NCBI GenBank assembly: GCA_900772845.1
Contig: CAAGSD010000153.1
Span: 1-42,975, forward strand
Direction: 5' to 3'
DNA length: 42,975 nt
DNA from: Lachnospiraceae bacterium
GTDB taxonomy: Bacteria > Bacillota > Clostridia > Lachnospirales > Lachnospiraceae
Part shown: one piece after another, positions 40,756 to 42,975 of the stretch
How the letters are laid out: each line of letters opens with the position of its first letter
Numbering within the stretch: the stretch's first letter is position 1
Notes under the pieces: model-generated
Seen by the model: only the letters and a program-made list of their open reading frames with translations
Database searches by the model: none
What the model was told of the DNA's origin: nothing
Program-made: the position numbers and the translations under genes

Positions 40756-42819
40756 TCAGATGGTTCGAAAGTCAACCATATTTGCCGAATGATGCTCTGC
40801 AAAATATTGACGCAACGGCTGGGTATCCTCACTGTCAAGTCCGGGATCCTCATTTAACAAAGCATCAACAGCTTCGGAAGCAGTTTTCAGCAGGGAGGCA
40901 TCCGTGTAAATGTCTCCCAGTACAAAGGAAAATTCACCGCTCTGCCGGATCCCGAAAATGTCGCCGGGACCACGTAACTTCAGATCCTCGGAGGCAATAT
41001 GGAAACCATCGTTGGAATGGTTCAGGATCTGCAGACGTTCCATGGTCTCTTTGGCCTCGGAGGTACTGATAAAAATACAATAGCTCTGGAATTCTCCACG
41101 TCCCACACGTCCCCGCAGCTGATGCAGCTGTGCCAGACCGAAACGCTCCGCATTCTCCACCATCATTACTGTAGCATTGGGAACATTGATGCCGACTTCG
41201 ATGACCGTGGTAGAGACTAAGACATCGATCTCCTTATTTGCAAATTCTTCCATAATACGGTTCTTATCCGCCGGGCGCATCTTTCCATGGAGGTAAGCCA
41301 CCTGTACGGAAGGCGGCAGAGCCGCCCGGAGCTTCTCCGTGTAATCCACCACGTTCTCCAGATCTTCCGATTCCCCTTCTTCCACCATGGGACAGATGAC
41401 GTAAGCCTGTCTTCCCGCTGCCACTTCCTTGGCAATAAATTCATACGCCTTGGGACGATAGGAAGTCCCTACGACGCAGTTTTTGATGGGCAGACGGTTG
41501 GCGGGAAGCTCATCCACGACAGACACCTTCAGATCTCCGTACAGGATAATGGCCAGTGTCCGGGGAATGGGGGTGGCACTCATGACCAGCACATGGGGTT
41601 CTTGTCCTTTGGCAGCCAGAGTTTCCCTCTGTCTTACCCCAAAACGGTGCTGTTCGTCCGTCACCACCAGTGCCAGGGAAGCGTATTCCACCTTCTCCTG
41701 GATCAGCGCATGGGTTCCGATGATCAGATTGGCTTCTCCGGAGGCTATTTTTACATAAGCCTCCCGCTTCTCCTTTGCTGTCATGGAGCCGGTCAGAAGC
41801 ACCGGCCGGAAAGCAATGCCATATTCTTTTATGTAGCCGGATATAGTCTCAAAATGCTGGACAGCCAGCACCTCTGTAGGAGCCATCATTGCTCCCTGAT
41901 AACCGTTAGCCGCACACATGAGAAGTGCAAGCACTGCCAGGATCGTCTTACCGGAGCCTACATCTCCCTGGATCAGACGGTTCATGGCATAAGGGCTTCC
42001 CATATCCTCTCTGAGCTCTCCCCAGACTTTTTTCTGGGCTTTGGTCAGTGGGAACGGCAGCTGCTCCAGAAATCTCACGGTGTCCGCAGTCTCATACATA
42101 GGAAAATGATTCTCCGTCTTCGCTGCCAGATCCTTATTTTTTCGAAGAACCAGTAAAAAAGAAAAGAACTCTTCGAAGACAATGCGGTTTCTGGCAGCCA
42201 GCAGTTCCTCCCGGTCTTCCGGAAAATGCAGGGAATTGATGGCTTCTCTGTGGGAAAGCATGGGAATTTTCTGCAATACGGATTGCGGGAGATATTCTTT
42301 TTCCGGAGGATAATATTCCAGCGCCTGGGCTACAGATTTCTGGACTGTCTGATTCGTCAGCCCCTTGGTCAAAGCATACCTGGGCAGAAGCCGTCCCGAC
42401 TTTTTCTGGTACTCGTCCCAGGTAAACATCCTTGGCTGTTCCATGATCTTATGGATGCCCCGCTGTTGCACCAGCCCCCGGAACAGATAATATCCGCCGG
42501 GCTTTAATACCTTTTTCAGAAAAGGCATATTGAAAAAAGTAAGCTGCATGGAATCCCCATTACTGTCCTTCAATACCGCATTCAGAATCGACAGATTCCG
42601 GACCTTCTTTACATTGGGAATGGCCGTGATCTGTCCGTAGATTGCCTGCACCTTTCCCGGAACCGCTTCCCGGATGGCCACCGGAGCGTCATAAGTCTCG
42701 TAATCCCTGGGATAATGGTGGATCAGATCCTCTACAGTAAAGACATTGATCTTACCGAACAGAGCCGCTGTCTTCTCTCCCACGCCCTTTATTCTGTTCA
42801 CAGGCATTGCATCGCTCAT
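40756..42819 (-). CDS. recG: ATP-dependent DNA helicase RecG
   Basis: A 687-residue helicase that reverses stalled forks and branch-migrates junctions. An N-terminal wedge with OB fold (about 60-150) precedes the motor. Walker A is IQGDVGSGKTILAV, motif II DEQHRFGVRQR, motif III MSATPIPRTLA, and motif VI QLRGRVGRGE. The C-terminal LKLRGPGDIFGIRQSGE is the TRG-type segment that couples ATP use to fork movement. AGGG lies 7 bases before the ATG. Confidence 0.97.
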   Translation of the reverse strand: MSDAMPVNRIKGVGEKTAALFGKINVFTVEDLIHHYPRDYETYDAPVAIREAVPGKVQAIYGQITAIPNVKKVRNLSILNAVLKDSNGDSMQLTFFNMPFLKKVLKPGGYYLFRGLVQQRGIHKIMEQPRMFTWDEYQKKSGRLLPRYALTKGLTNQTVQKSVAQALEYYPPEKEYLPQSVLQKIPMLSHREAINSLHFPEDREELLAARNRIVFEEFFSFLLVLRKNKDLAAKTENHFPMYETADTVRFLEQLPFPLTKAQKKVWGELREDMGSPYAMNRLIQGDVGSGKTILAVLALLMCAANGYQGAMMAPTEVLAVQHFETISGYIKEYGIAFRPVLLTGSMTAKEKREAYVKIASGEANLIIGTHALIQEKVEYASLALVVTDEQHRFGVRQRETLAAKGQEPHVLVMSATPIPRTLAIILYGDLKVSVVDELPANRLPIKNCVVGTSYRPKAYEFIAKEVAAGRQAYVICPMVEEGESEDLENVVDYTEKLRAALPPSVQVAYLHGKMRPADKNRIMEEFANKEIDVLVSTTVIEVGINVPNATVMMVENAERFGLAQLHQLRGRVGRGEFQSYCIFISTSEAKETMERLQILNHSNDGFHIASEDLKLRGPGDIFGIRQSGEFSFVLGDIYTDASLLKTASEAVDALLNEDPGLDSEDTQPLRQYFAEHHSANMVDFRTI

Positions 42820-42918
42820 ACCAATCCCTCTTTTCTTATACTAAATGAAAAGTTTGTGAAACATCCCTGTAGCCCGCAGCCATTTCTATTGCTTTGGTGC
42901 AAATCGCATCAAAATAGC

Positions 42919-42968
42919 AAAATCAGTACAAAAAAACTTCTAAATCAAGCATTTTTTGTACTGATTTT
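42919..42968. other. 17-bp AT-rich inverted repeat at window edge
   Basis: AAAATCAGTACAAAAAA and TTTTTTGTACTGATTTT match perfectly over 17 bp across a 16-base loop. It may be a terminator for a gene beyond the right edge (T-run on both strands), although GC pairs are few. The stretch from 42820 to 42918 holds only the recG leader. Confidence 0.5.
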
Positions 42969-42975
42969 ATTATTT

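Noticed and set aside
1..42975. tRNA, rRNA, CRISPR, insertion sequences, prophage genes
   Set aside because: I looked for these on both strands and saw no supporting sequence.

Overview
The window looks like chromosomal DNA of a Gram-positive anaerobe of the class Clostridia, most likely Lachnospiraceae (genus inferred only). Supporting signs are strong AGGAGG-type ribosome sites, RecU, a HisZ/short-HisG pair, a HisIE with a HisF-like front half, the radical SAM TIGR03960/TIGR03936 pair beside an RNase E/G gene, a YlbJ-type sporulation membrane protein and an AgrBD peptide quorum-sensing system. Nearly all housekeeping genes lie on the minus strand.

Layout. 1-572: AT-rich end with a hypothetical gene broken by one in-frame stop. 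573-7551: galactoside-use operon (TetR regulator, GH2 beta-galactosidase, GPH sugar symporter, GH36 alpha-galactosidase). 7747-11564: RNase E/G with the radical SAM pair. 11586-14889: MoxR ATPase, DUF58 protein and a TgpA-like membrane protein that lacks its transglutaminase core. 15082-15381: small membrane protein on the plus strand. 15359-20483: hisZ-hisG-hisD-hisB-hisIE behind a near-consensus promoter overlapped by a TrpR-like palindrome. 20600-25918: recU, two pseudouridine synthases, a membrane protein, a YlbJ-like protein (plus strand) and a membrane-anchored cell-wall amidase. 25978-31978: parE-parC-rsmD-coaD and a coiled-coil protein. 32134-32559: DUF2500 protein. 32614-37474: AT-rich accessory block. 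37607-39618: sensor kinase and LytTR regulator. 39796-42819: recG-degV.

The most interesting part is 32.6-39.6 kb. A 49-codon agrD lies on the minus strand at 36574-36723, divergent from agrB (36911-37474). agrB is followed by a GHKL sensor kinase and a LytTR response regulator. The agrD strand continues into a Sec-secreted peptide of about 110 mature residues, then a terminator, then a lipoprotein, two ABC permeases and an ATPase. I read this as an autoinducer-controlled secreted-peptide cassette in which the terminator makes the peptide in excess over the transporter. The peptide's activity is unknown.

A second notable signal is a roughly 130-bp dispersed element present twice (4392-4520 and 39667-39798). 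Each copy folds as two adjacent hairpins and supplies the TAA stop codon of the minus-strand gene ending there. Differences between the copies keep base pairing in the minus-strand RNA: one compensatory pair change and two changes that make G-U wobbles only on that strand. This suggests a conserved RNA structure at 3' ends.

No tRNA, rRNA, CRISPR array, insertion sequence or prophage gene was seen.
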